Position numbers and translations under genes: made by a program. A DNA stretch of 64,000 nucleotides from positions 696,684 to 760,683 of the forward strand of contig CAJNDS010002546.1 of the NCBI GenBank assembly GCA_905221605.1, in the 5' to 3' direction. This document shows positions 56,131-64,000 of the stretch, in pieces; position 1 is the first letter of the stretch; each line of letters begins with the position of its first letter. The notes beneath the pieces are model-generated. The model saw only the letters and a list, made by a program, of their open reading frames with translations, did no database searches and was not told where the DNA came from. This DNA is from Symbiodinium natans (taxonomy: Eukaryota > Sar > Dinophyceae > Suessiales > Symbiodiniaceae).

Positions 56131-56625
56131 TTAATGTGAGTTGTTGTTTCTAGGAAACAACGTGTTGTTAGTATGTTGACTTATCCGGGATAAGAAACAC
56201 CATGGTGTATTTCTAGTTGGTTTGTCGGGAAAACACACAACGTAACATCCAAAAACAGAAAAAATGACTTGGAATATCACGGTTTTCACATCAATACCAG
56301 CTATATTTGGAACTACAAACATACGCTGGCAGCTGCCGCCTTAAGCAAGTACGTGTGGAAGAGCCTGCTCTAGGCAGCCGCCACCTTGTTTTTGTACTAT
56401 ACAAATTAACAAGTGTCGGCAGCCGCCGTCTTGTTTGTATTGACTACAATACACCGCCGCAAACGCCACCTTGTTTGCATTGACTACAACACACCGCCTT
56501 GTTTTTGTGCTATACAAACAAGTGTACGGCAGCCGCGGCGCCACCTTGTTTGTACTACAAAACGCCTTGTTTCTATTGACTGTGCGTGCTTGTGGAAGAT
56601 CGAGCCTGCCCTGGCAGCTTTGCAA
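56083..56625. repeat. AACAA/TTGTT palindromic stretch and CACCTTGTTT tandem repeats
   Basis: AACAATGTGTTGTTTGTA and AACAACGTGTTGTTAGTA (56097 and 56157) are near-palindromes. Between 56375 and 56580, CGCCACCTTGTTTGTATTGACTACAA-like units occur about five times, and two related segments (56346-56378 and 56583-56622, both ending with CCTG...GGCAG) bracket them. The retrotransposon frame ends inside the first part. Confidence 0.65.
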
Positions 56626-56706
56626 TTATAACCGCATGCACCAACGCACGCAGCTTTTTTGGGCCAACAGCAAGCTGATCTAGCTGGATATAGCCACAGT
56701 CCTGCA

Positions 56707-57018
56707 ATGAAGAAAGGGTTCCTGAACAAGCAGAATGGCATCTTCACAAGTGCCAGGCCGGCTAGTCGATCGGAGGACGCCAGTGACGCCGGTGCTGGGA
56801 ACAAAGGCAGAAGCTCGGAAAACGCCAGTGGCAGCAACCCGTGTGGAAACTCCAGCACTGGAAGCCCCTTTGATTGCTACACCAAGGATGAAATCCAACA
56901 CTTTGTCATGCAGCTGAAAAGCATGCAGGCCATGGGGATTGATACCTACGTGACCGATCGGGGCACAACGTTCAGCCGTTCCGAGCTTCAGGAGATCATC
57001 AAACGATTTGATCGTTAG
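56707..57018 (+). CDS. Small Ser/Asn-rich protein, 103 residues, unknown
   Basis: Starting at the ATG of MKKGFLNKQNGIF, the protein has a Ser/Gly/Asn-rich disordered middle (residues 14-55) and a compact end with YTKDEIQHFVMQLKSMQAMG and FSRSELQEIIKRFDR. I chose this ATG rather than the in-frame one at 56659 because KKGFL starts are common in alveolate and other eukaryotic proteins, and the 16 residues before it lack order. Single exon, stop TAG at 57016-57018. No catalytic motif. It could be one exon of a larger gene. No family name assigned. Confidence 0.5.
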   Translation: MKKGFLNKQNGIFTSARPASRSEDASDAGAGNKGRSSENASGSNPCGNSSTGSPFDCYTKDEIQHFVMQLKSMQAMGIDTYVTDRGTTFSRSELQEIIKRFDR

Positions 57019-58477
57019 ATTCGATCGCTCTAGACCCTTGCTGCGTTGAAAACTATATACTGCATGTGCGTGCATGCTGAGGCCGTAGGTCCCTGTGTCC
57101 AACATTCGTGTCCAATTAATTTGCCTTGATGCCAGTACGCACATGAACTTAGGACCTTTGAAAATATTGCACAGTCCATTTTCCGGTTGCGCTAAAACGT
57201 TGGGGATCACACAGCTTTGTGCGACACCTCACAAGCAGAACCGCTCTGCAGGGAATTGATTGACGTAGCTTCCCTTCGGCTTGAACAGCCGTACACGACA
57301 TAGTATCCCGCAGCGATGTGCCAGCGAACGGCAGGTCGCACAGACTTGTTTACACGCTGCCCCTGGTCCATGCTATAGTAGCCTGCATGCTCGAGATCGT
57401 GCTCTCTCTGTCCCGGGCCACGTCTTAAGCCACGATCTTGTTCCTTTAGACTTTAAACCTTCCTGCATGGTTGGGCATTGGGAAATTGGGGGCTACGATC
57501 TTTTTTGTTGCTTTGGCTGCCAGGTTCTTGATGATATATCTCCCTTGCCCGCGAGATCTACGTTGAAGGACTGATGTGTGCATGCACTTATATGCCGGCG
57601 CAGGGGGGTCAGGCGTATATATGCATTGGATCGTGAGAAGCATGCCTGTATCGATCGTTGCATGGCTCCAAGATCGCGAACTGATGGGGTCAGGACACAT
57701 GCATGCAGGCATCTGGCAGCAAGCGCACCTCAGCACACGGCATGCTTCCAATCCTGAGCCGCGATGAGCGCCGCATGCAGCGGCGTCTGCAGGCCCAGCA
57801 GCCGCTTGTCTTACAGGTAACCGTCTGTTTCGCTTTGATTCTTCTCCGGCCCAATTTCATTTAGGCACTGGCAGCAGTGGCTGACCGAGAACCTGAATCG
57901 GAACCCGCTGGCCCAGCCCGGCACGCCATATCCCTGTTTCTTGCCTGCACGCAGCCATCGTCAAAACCCTATACCCTAAACCCTAAACTCAAACCCTAAC
58001 ATATATAACCGCTTCACCGAGACGACATGCCATCGCCCAGCCCAGCTGCTGACTCCACCCGCAGCCGGACGCCGCACCAGAGCTCCTTGGCGCTTCATGT
58101 CGCCTCACGTTGTTGCTTGTATCCAATTTAAGCCGCTGCATCCGAGATCTGCTTCGCCGAACGCATGTCCAGCTGTACGTCGGGACCCCGCCTGGCTGCT
58201 GGGCTCGAATTCTTTCATGTCCAGATCCATGCACGCATGCAGCGAACGGATGTAGTTACACGTGGTCCAAGGCGCCCTGCAGGACTTGTCAGCTGGATCT
58301 CGATCAGCTGTGTTGATTGGAAGCACGCGAGGCCTCTTACTTTTTCCTATTCCCTTTTTACAAGCGCAATGCACTTGTGATCATGTGTGGCAGGCTCGAG
58401 ATCCGGATCCCAGCCGTGTTCAATGAAGACATCTCCGGGGGAGCGCTTGGGCAGCTGGGATTCAAATTGGGTCACGC
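57019..58477. other. No gene seen; CCCTAAA trace
   Basis: No recognised coding. CCCTATACCCTAAACCCTAAACTCAAACCC at 57967-57996 is telomere-like. The stretch is rich in CGATCG, GCATGCAT and CATGCATGC palindromes (57070-57730). Confidence 0.5.
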
Positions 58478-58864
58478 GAGCCACGGTTTAGGGTTTAGGG
58501 TTTTGGGTTTCAGGTTTAGGCTTTAGGGTTTAAGGGCTTAGGGTTTGGGGTTTAGGGTTTACGGCTTGGGGTTTAGGGTCCTCTGAAACTCGATCCAGGT
58601 AATGCTCTGCAGATGCCGATCCTTGCGCACAGTCCGGCAAGCACCTGGGACTGCAATCAGCCGGACTCTTGAGCCACGGTTTAGGGTTTAGGGCTTTGGG
58701 TTTCAGGTTTAGGCTGTAGGGTTTAAGGGCTTAGGGTTTGGGGTTTAGGGTTTACGGCTTGGGGTTTAGGGTCCTCTGAAACTCGATCCAGGTAATGCTG
58801 TGCAGACGCCGATCCTTGCGCACAGTCCGGCAAGCACCTGGGACTGCAATCAGCCGGACTCTTG
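58478..58864. repeat. 193-bp tandem duplication with telomere-like half and exon-like half
   Basis: Copy 1 is 58478-58670 and copy 2 is 58671-58864. Each begins GAGCCACGGTTTAGGG, continues with TTTAGGG-like variants for about 100 bases, then CTCTGAAACTCGATCCAGGT to CAGCCGGACTCTT. The minus strand of the second half reads SPADCSPRCLPDCAQGSASA then QHYLDRVSE in both copies. The two copies differ at only a few bases, so the duplication is recent. Confidence 0.9.
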
Positions 58865-58968
58865 TAAATCAGTTTAAACATGCTGATGCTCGAGCGTCTC
58901 TCGCCTGCAGGTCCCGATGCCCAGCGCCTGCCCTGGCCGCAGGGATCCTCGCCAAGCACCTTGGCCCA

Positions 58969-59795
58969 CCTTATGGTCTCCAGCATGAGAATATTTCACT
59001 TCAACATTCAGATGCTTCGATGCTTCGATTTTGACCGTGCCTGCACACCGTGTTAATTTCATTCTAGCCTTATGAACAAAGGCCTGGATGCCGTCTCGAT
59101 CGGAGTCACCCGCCCCAGCCACTGGTCTGCCCTTGTGCTGCTGGCGAGCTCCCCCCAAAATGGAACTTGTTTGGGGTTTAGTTTTAGGGTTAAATAGGGT
59201 TTAGGGTTTCGGGTTTAGGGCTCCAAACACCCCTGCAGCCTAGGCCACATGGTGACCTGGCGCGAGGACTCCCCCATGGACGTCTTGGGTTCCGATGCGA
59301 CTTCCTCGTCCTCGCGATCGTCGAGCAGCAGCAGTGAGTCGTGAGACAGCTGCAGCGCAGCAGCCGCAGCATCAGCAGTTGTAGACCTCCTTTGCAAGGC
59401 CTTAGCTTCATGGGCCTTGAGCTCATCCTAGGCCGTACAATGTACACACACCCATACAAAAACTCATTCATGTTTAATACATAAAGGCTTCGCCGGGTTT
59501 GAGGTGCACCTCGCCCATGTACCACATATACATATAGACACACATAGCTTAATTGTACCGTTGCAGCTGCTGCTGCTGCTGCCATTGGCTTTATAAACTG
59601 CAGCTCCAGATCCAAGCGCTTCGCCAGGCAGGCAAAACTGAACGCATCGCGACCTTGCACGGTTGAGATATTAACAATGCTGTTCCAAGTTCCGGGTTGC
59701 AGCTCTCCTTTGTCTTCGGTCATTGCATGCGTCGTCTCCTGTGTGAAGGACCTCATGGCACGCGGGCGACGGCAGAAAGCCATCCTTCCCGACAC
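58969..59795 (-). CDS. Multi-exon gene of unknown function
   Basis: Exon 1 (about 59795-59559) contains GTWNSIVNISTVQGRDAFSF and ACLAKRLDLELQFIKPM plus an Ala run, ending before donor GTACAA. Exon 2 (from 59427 after CCTAG) encodes DELKAHEAKALQRRSTTADA and LLLLDDREDEEVASEPKTS, ending near 59237. Exons 1 and 2 are both phase 0 and join in frame. Exon 3 (near 59135-59078) contains GDSDRDGIQAFVHK before a GCTAGA donor. Exon 4 (59038-58969) encodes TVKIEASKHLNVEVKYSHAG between CAG and GTGGGC. A further exon candidate lies in the 193-bp duplication at 58864. The intron between exons 2 and 3 contains telomere-like repeats (59172-59220). Exon phases of 3-4 were not fully checked. No domain recognised. 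Confidence 0.5.
59170..59222. repeat. TTTAGGG-like patch within an intron
   Basis: GGGGTTTAGTTTTAGGGTTA, AATAGGGTTTAGGGTTTCGGG, TTTAGGGC. Confidence 0.8.
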
Positions 59796-60100
59796 GGAGA
59801 GGTGCGCCCCAGCTTCTGCGCTCTGTTCACCCTTTCTCTTCTGGGCCTCCGCTTCGGTCAGTCCTGTGCTGCAGCTTGCTCTTCCATTTTCGGTGTCCGC
59901 TTGGGCTCCCGCTCAAGCCTTCTGGCTCGATCGGCCTTACACAAGCAGTAGGGTTTTGTGTTGTTTTGCGCACCTTTACCAGGAATGCAGTCAATGTGCA
60001 TATTTCCTATATATAGCCAGCGGATGGTCATATATCAATTTACAAACTCTGTGACCTTTCAGACTTGTCCTGCACCTACGTACCTTGTAGGTTTCAACTC

Positions 60101-60742
60101 CTGGCAATGAAGCGGAGAGAGAGTCTGCTGGAATGTTTTCGTCGATTGGAAGTTATGGAGATGCGTGAGCTCTACGGTCTCATCTCTATGGGACACCCAT
60201 TTGTGACTTGGTACATTCAGATCCTCAAGACACACACCAGGGGCCGTTACATGCCAGTGTTCTTTTGTGTATAATTGCTGATCTCGATCCGAAGCACGTC
60301 TTAAGTCAGCTTGCGCTCCGCGGCCTTAAGTTGCTCGAAGTCGTGCGCAGAACATGCGGTAGTCAGGAAGAGCCACCGCTGCCAATTTTACTGTGACATG
60401 CCTCGTCCTGCCGGACTGGTTGAGCGATCGTTGACAGAAGAGGAGATGGAAACTGCTCTGGAGGAACTCCTTTGCGGGGTGCCGTTCACTTTCCAGGCAG
60501 GCGCTATGGAGAACCCCGAGAATATTTTCGGCAAGGTCGCTGCCTCGAAATCCACAATCTCCAGAGACTTCTTGCTTGACTCTTGGACTGTGACAATATC
60601 CATGCAATCACCTCTAGGTCGTGCTGCAAATGCATTACTTAAGTCCAGCCTCAAGGAGAACCATTGGATCCTCTATCCGCTGCTTAAGCTGGAAGCCAAA
60701 GTCCTCATCTCAGAAAAGTCGCACCTTGCCTGCAGCGCATGA
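60101..60742 (+). CDS. Probable coding segment, strand uncertain
   Basis: Plus-strand pieces are coding-like: MKRRESLLECFRRLEVMEMR (from ATG at about 60107), DPKHVLSQLALRGLKLLEVV (near 60288), and a long frame with LTEEEMETALEELLCGVPFT and GRAANALLKSSLKENHWILY ending at a stop at 60742. They would need introns between them. However, the minus strand over 60654-60388 is also open in two frames (one containing DFEAATLPKIFSGFSI), so the direction is not certain. I favour plus because of its alternating charged helices. No family recognised. Confidence 0.35.
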
Positions 60743-60769
60743 TGCACCCCACCCCCCCCACCCCCAACC

Positions 60770-60800
<31 letters not shown>

Positions 60801-60836
60801 CCCCCCCCCACCCCCCACTCCCCCCACATCTCCCGA
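60743..60836. repeat. C-rich low-complexity tract
   Basis: Runs of C broken by A; one run of about 21 C at about 60769-60788. Strong strand asymmetry (C on plus). Confidence 0.95.
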
Positions 60837-60856
60837 GCTCCACGCGTGCCCCAAAA

Positions 60857-61027
60857 TGCATTTTGCCGGACATTTTTTCCTCCGGCAAAATGGCAAAATG
60901 GATGTTCGGGTGGCTCATCAGCATCTAGCTTGAGGAAAAATTGCATTTTGCCGGACATTATATAGCTCCGGCAAAATGGCAAAATGGATGTTCGGGTGGC
61001 TCATCAGCATCCAGCTTGAGGAAAAAT
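60857..61027 (+). repeat. 85-bp tandem duplication with internal hairpin
   Basis: Copy 1 60857-60941 and copy 2 60942-61027 each begin TGCATTTTGCCGGACATT, contain CTCCGGCAAAATGGCAAAAT and end CTTGAGGAAAAAT. ATTTTGCCGGA and TCCGGCAAAAT form an 11-base inverted repeat with a 10-12 base loop in each copy. The loops differ (TTTTTTCC against ATATAGCT), the stems do not. Confidence 0.9.
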
Positions 61028-61065
61028 TTTCCACAAAACAAGAGCATCTCATGCATATTGCTGAG

Positions 61066-61296
61066 ACACCCCCCCACCCCCCCACCCACCCCCCCCCCCC
61101 CCCCACCCCCCCCCCCACCCCCACCCCCCCCCAACCGCCCCGCCCCCCCCCCCCACACCCCCCCCCTAGCCAGGACCCACCCCCCCCACCACCCACACCC
61201 AAACGAGTCATTCTCTTGTTTGGGTTGTGTGAGGAGGAAGCGGTAAGGGGTTGGGGGTGGGGGGTGGTGGGGGGGGTGGGGGTGGGGGTGGGGGTG
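61066..61296. repeat. Opposed poly-C and poly-G tracts
   Basis: C-rich sequence (CCCCCACCC units) fills 61066-61200; G-rich sequence (GGGGTGGGGG units) fills 61247-61295. Between them sits about 45 bases of ordinary sequence. The two could pair as a long imperfect hairpin. The plus frame reads Pro-rich through the C tract and is not a real N-terminus. Confidence 0.9.
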
Positions 61297-61335
61297 CCCC
61301 ACCGAAAAAGACCCCTCAAGATCCAGCTCCAACTA

Positions 61336-61562
61336 CAGTGTACCGTTCGGACACTGCGACCCTTACACGTTTGCTATAGGGCGTTGGCATGCCCCACCCC
61401 TTCCAGTGTACTGTTCCCCTTAAGATCGAGGTACCGTTCGGACACCCCGCCCCAAATTTGCAGTGTACCGTTCGGACACTGCGCCCTGATACACGTTTGC
61501 CAGGGCGTTGTGGGATGCCCCGCCCCTTCCGGTGTACCGTTCACCCCTTCCGGTGTAGCGTT
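61336..61562 (+). repeat. Imperfect tandem repeat with GTGTACCGTTCGGACAC
   Basis: GTGTACCGTTCGGACACTGCG followed by ACACGTTTGC, AGGGCGTTG and GCCCCNCCCCTTCC occurs at 61338-61412 and 61463-61535, with shortened copies at 61430-61450 and 61536-61562. Confidence 0.75.
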
Positions 61563-61674
61563 CGTTGGATATGCACCCCGTGCTGCACCCTATATGCTCC
61601 TCAGGATCGCACCGCTGCTGGGTCAGTTCATGTCGAGACAGAAATGCGTCGTGTCTTCTGCGACACTCTTGCAG

Positions 61675-63190
61675 CTGGCCTTCGATGTGCGAGCCCTGCT
61701 GTCGGCTTTGCGAAAGCTTCGCAGGGATTGGCGTTTTCTTGTTCGAGGAACGGATGAACGTTGGCCAGCTGTCGCTCACACGTATGATGGCAAGCTGATT
61801 CAGATGCTGGATCTCTTGCACGAGGCTGCCCCTGCAGAAGACTCTGAGGATGCCAAGAAGAAGAACAAGGACATGTGCGATGAGTTTTCTGGGACAAAGC
61901 TGCTCTTTGACGTCACCTTGGAGGATGCGGACTTGCAGGAGCCTAGCTTGCAAAGCAGGCTGGATGCGAAACGCAAGGCCGCCATGGCTGACTTAAAAGG
62001 GAAGACGATCGAACTTTTGGAGTCCGACACGGAAGGCCACCCTGCAGGCAGCAACAACGAAGGCGAGCGGGCATCCGGCAGCACGGAAGGCCACGTGCGA
62101 GAACCTGCCCCTCGACGACGAGTCAGCGCGAAGAGGAAGCCCCAGGCAAAGGTTTTGTGTGTGTGTGTGTGTGTGCGGCTTTAGGGTTTCGACTGTAGGC
62201 TTCAGTGTAACATGGGGTTTCGGGCTTATGGTGCTTGGGCTTCAGGCTTTTTAGGGTTTAGGGTGGAGAGCCTATAAGGTTTGAGGTCGAGGCTTAGCGT
62301 TTCGCCTTGAGGGTTTATGGTTTAATAGTGCCTATATTTAGGGTTTGAAGAGTTTAGGTTTGGGGTTTAGTCTGCTGGTTCTGGGGTTAGGGTTTATAGG
62401 GTTTCGGGTTTAGGGTTGCAGGGTTCAGGGTTAATTTACGGTTTAGGCTGGAGAGTTCTGGGTTTCGGGTTTATAGTCTGGGTTTAGGTTACGTAGGGTT
62501 TAGGGCCTGTCCCGTAGGACCTGCAGTCCAGCTCCGCACCTGTGCATCCCGATCCGGCAGCTGTGCCTGGGCAGGCAAAAACACTATGTGACTCTGCCTG
62601 TGTGTGCAGCTTCTTTGCAAACTCTCATTATTACCATAGCTATCTCAGGAGCATGCGCACACGACGAAGCCGGAATTCGTAGAAGATCCTTACTTGCTAT
62701 AGGTCAGGCATTTGCGTTTCTCGCCGAGACTGCACGTACATCATGAACATTCTAATTTGTAACCCTAATCCCTAATCCCTATAAGGACATGATTCTTCTT
62801 TTCGAGGACAAACCTCCTCCTGTACTTCTGCCCTCCCGTCCCTGGGCATGCAGTCTGGGCTTGAGTCATGCATGAGCTCTTCCTATATGCGTTGTCTCTG
62901 TGCTGAAGACTGCTACAGGCCAACGTCTGCTGCAGAGGGACACGGCCGCGAAAGCGAAGGCGAAAGCGTCCGCTGCCAAGCTGTACTTCGTGAAGAGTGC
63001 CAAGCGGACGACCGGCGTCAAGTTCTGTTTGCACAAGAAGCTCGCTGACACGGGGAAGTTCAAGCAGTTGGGACAGCTTCCGGAGAGCGGCAAGGACTTG
63101 CTTGTGGAGCTGGCGCGCAAGCTCGAGGAGGGAACGATCTCTGACGAGGAGGCTGTTGAGAGTATCAAGAATGCCAAGGATGCGGCCTAG
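61675..63190 (+). CDS. Two-exon charged protein, unknown
   Basis: Exon 1 61675-62151 follows CTCTTGCAG and ends before GTTTTG. Its 159 codons include LAFDVRALLSALRKLRRDWR, DGKLIQMLDLLHEAAPAEDS and a basic end PRRRVSAKRKPQAK. Exon 2 62936-63190 follows CTGCTGCAG and encodes RDTAAKAKAKASAAKLYFVK, KKLADTGKFKQLGQLPESGK and ISDEEAVESIKNAKDA before stop TAG. Both boundaries are phase 0 and the splice restores a single frame. The protein has an acidic middle and Lys/Ala-rich linkers, which suggests a nucleic-acid or nucleolar protein (inference only). The 784-base intron contains (GT)n and degenerate TTTAGGG repeats. Exons upstream of 61675 were not identified. Confidence 0.6.
62152..62520. repeat. 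(GT)n then degenerate telomere-like repeats, intronic
   Basis: (GT)n at 62156-62176, then TTTAGGG-like units broken by TTTCGGG, TTATGG and similar variants up to about 62512. All are in the intron of the charged protein gene. Confidence 0.8.
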
Positions 63191-63517
63191 ACGCCATGCA
63201 GCCGTGCAATCTTACCGTGCGGGATGTTGAGGCTTGCCTCGCCCGTGCGAACTGAACACGCCGGCTTCCCTCAGGAGTCAAACGTGATCCGTGCGTGTGT
63301 CAGCGTGCCGCCACCATGCATGCATGCATGCAATCTTAAGTCGTACGGCTGAGTTGCTTCCTGTGTACTCAAGGCAATCGTGGAACTGGTGCTTTACCAC
63401 TTTCTTTTGCAGAAGTCGGGAGTCCGTCTCTGCGAGGCTTGGTACGTTGCTTTCGTTGCACGTGTGCACGCGGCTCTGTGTTGCAACAAGTTTTGCCACC
63501 AATCCCTTTCTTGCCAG

Positions 63518-64000
63518 GACGTTGCTGGGGATATCCACTGCTTGGAATTCTTCTGTGGTGTGGCCTCTATTGCCAGCGCGTGGCGTGCTCTGGGCTACAA
63601 CGCCAGAGGATTCGACATCTTGCGAGGTGGCAAACTGCACGACCTAACCCTTCCTCTTGGGGTCATGGTGTCCGTCGCTGCTGTCATGCACATGTCCACA
63701 GGGGGGTGGGGACACTTGGCTGTTTGTTGCAGCAGCTTCTGCTGGATGAACAGTGGAACTCACAGGAGAAGCTTGTTCATGCCAGAAGGCCGTGAGGAGC
63801 ACGACTATGTGAGGATGGGCAATGTCCTGGCTGGCACCTCGTCTGCTCTTGCTCTACTACTCTGGTCCCGAGGCCATGTTTGGAGTATAGAGAACCCCGC
63901 CAATTCTCAGTTGCAACATGCGACCCCTTTGCAGTTCCTGATTCGCTGGTTTCTGGATAGGAAGGCTGCCGGCTTCGAAGCTGCTCCCATCCAACAGTTC
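63518..64000 (+). CDS. Cytosine methyltransferase-like exon, SAM-binding fold, runs off window
   Basis: After acceptor CTTGCCAG the frame encodes DVAGDIHCLEFFCGVASIAS, AWRALGYNARGFDI, a WGHLAVCCSSFCWMNSG segment, MPEGREEHDYVRMGNVLAG and VWSIENPANSQL. This layout matches C5-cytosine DNA methyltransferases: an FxGxGS-like SAM loop (here FFCGVASIA), an acidic end of strand 2, and an ENP-like segment (ENV in classical enzymes, here ENP). The catalytic PCQ loop is not evident; CCSSFCWMN occupies the likely place. Dinoflagellates carry many such genes, some within retroelements (family knowledge). So this may be an inactive paralogue or a different SAM enzyme. A small exon upstream at about 63413-63441 (between TTTTGCAG and GTACG) is possible. 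The 3' end is beyond 64000. Confidence 0.6.

Noticed and set aside
58666-58682. CTTGAGCCACGG, reverse complement CCGTGGCTCAAG, like part of a spliced leader
   Set aside because: Only 9-10 bases match and it is repeated as part of the 193-bp duplication.
60976-61674. Pro-rich N-terminal part of the 402-residue frame
   Set aside because: It translates the poly-C tract; a good acceptor at 61674 gives a more sensible exon start.

Overview
The window reads as nuclear DNA of a dinoflagellate, most like Symbiodiniaceae or close relatives (inference). Supporting signs are long gene-poor stretches, many short interstitial TTTAGGG/CCCTAAA arrays on both strands, exons split by small introns with GT or GC donors and AG|G acceptors, several pentatricopeptide (PPR) fragments carrying the SACEKG-type repeat, a retroelement endonuclease ORF, a cytosine-methyltransferase-like exon, and abundant poly-G/poly-C tracts. 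Nothing bacterial was seen: no operons, no Shine-Dalgarno sites, no CRISPR array. Most long open frames are chance frames in GC-rich or simple-sequence DNA. 

Layout. 0-2.6 kb is a purine/pyrimidine-skewed tandem repeat with a unit of about 0.9 kb. 2.8-4.5 kb (minus) is a frameshifted P-loop ATPase pseudogene. 4.5-17 kb is mostly gene-poor with one inverted-repeat cluster near 8.6 kb. 17.1-20.1 kb (minus) holds dispersed exons of an RsmB/NOP2/NSUN-type RNA m5C methyltransferase. Its SAM-binding motif I exon appears to lie at 30.7 kb, beyond an 8.6-kb block (20.84-29.49 kb). That block is bracketed by inverted copies of one composite motif and filled with tandem arrays, an unknown exon at 21.6-22.1 kb and an unknown gene at 26-27.3 kb. 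29.5-33 kb is repeat-rich and ends in a tRNA-Ser(GCT)-like sequence. 

33.3-38.5 kb is the densest coding part: an exon pair on plus, a complete 281-residue possible flagellar protein on minus, PPR remnants, and an intact 570-residue multi-pass membrane protein whose TIR-like domain is split by transmembrane helices. 38.5-47 kb is gene-poor with another PPR remnant and a long telomere-type array. 47.5-50.5 kb (minus) is a second, compact paralogue of the RNA m5C methyltransferase. 54.7-56.1 kb is the endonuclease part of a non-LTR retrotransposon, broken off before its reverse transcriptase. 56.7-64 kb has a small Ser/Asn-rich protein, a multi-exon unknown gene (minus), an ambiguous frame at 60.1-60.7 kb, a two-exon charged protein (plus), and a methyltransferase-like exon running off the end. 

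The functional themes are RNA metabolism (m5C methyltransferase paralogues, PPR proteins, tRNA-like sequence), signalling-type proteins (TIR-like membrane protein, P-loop ATPase remnant) and mobile or repetitive DNA. Exon boundaries are read by eye, so whole-gene structures are provisional.
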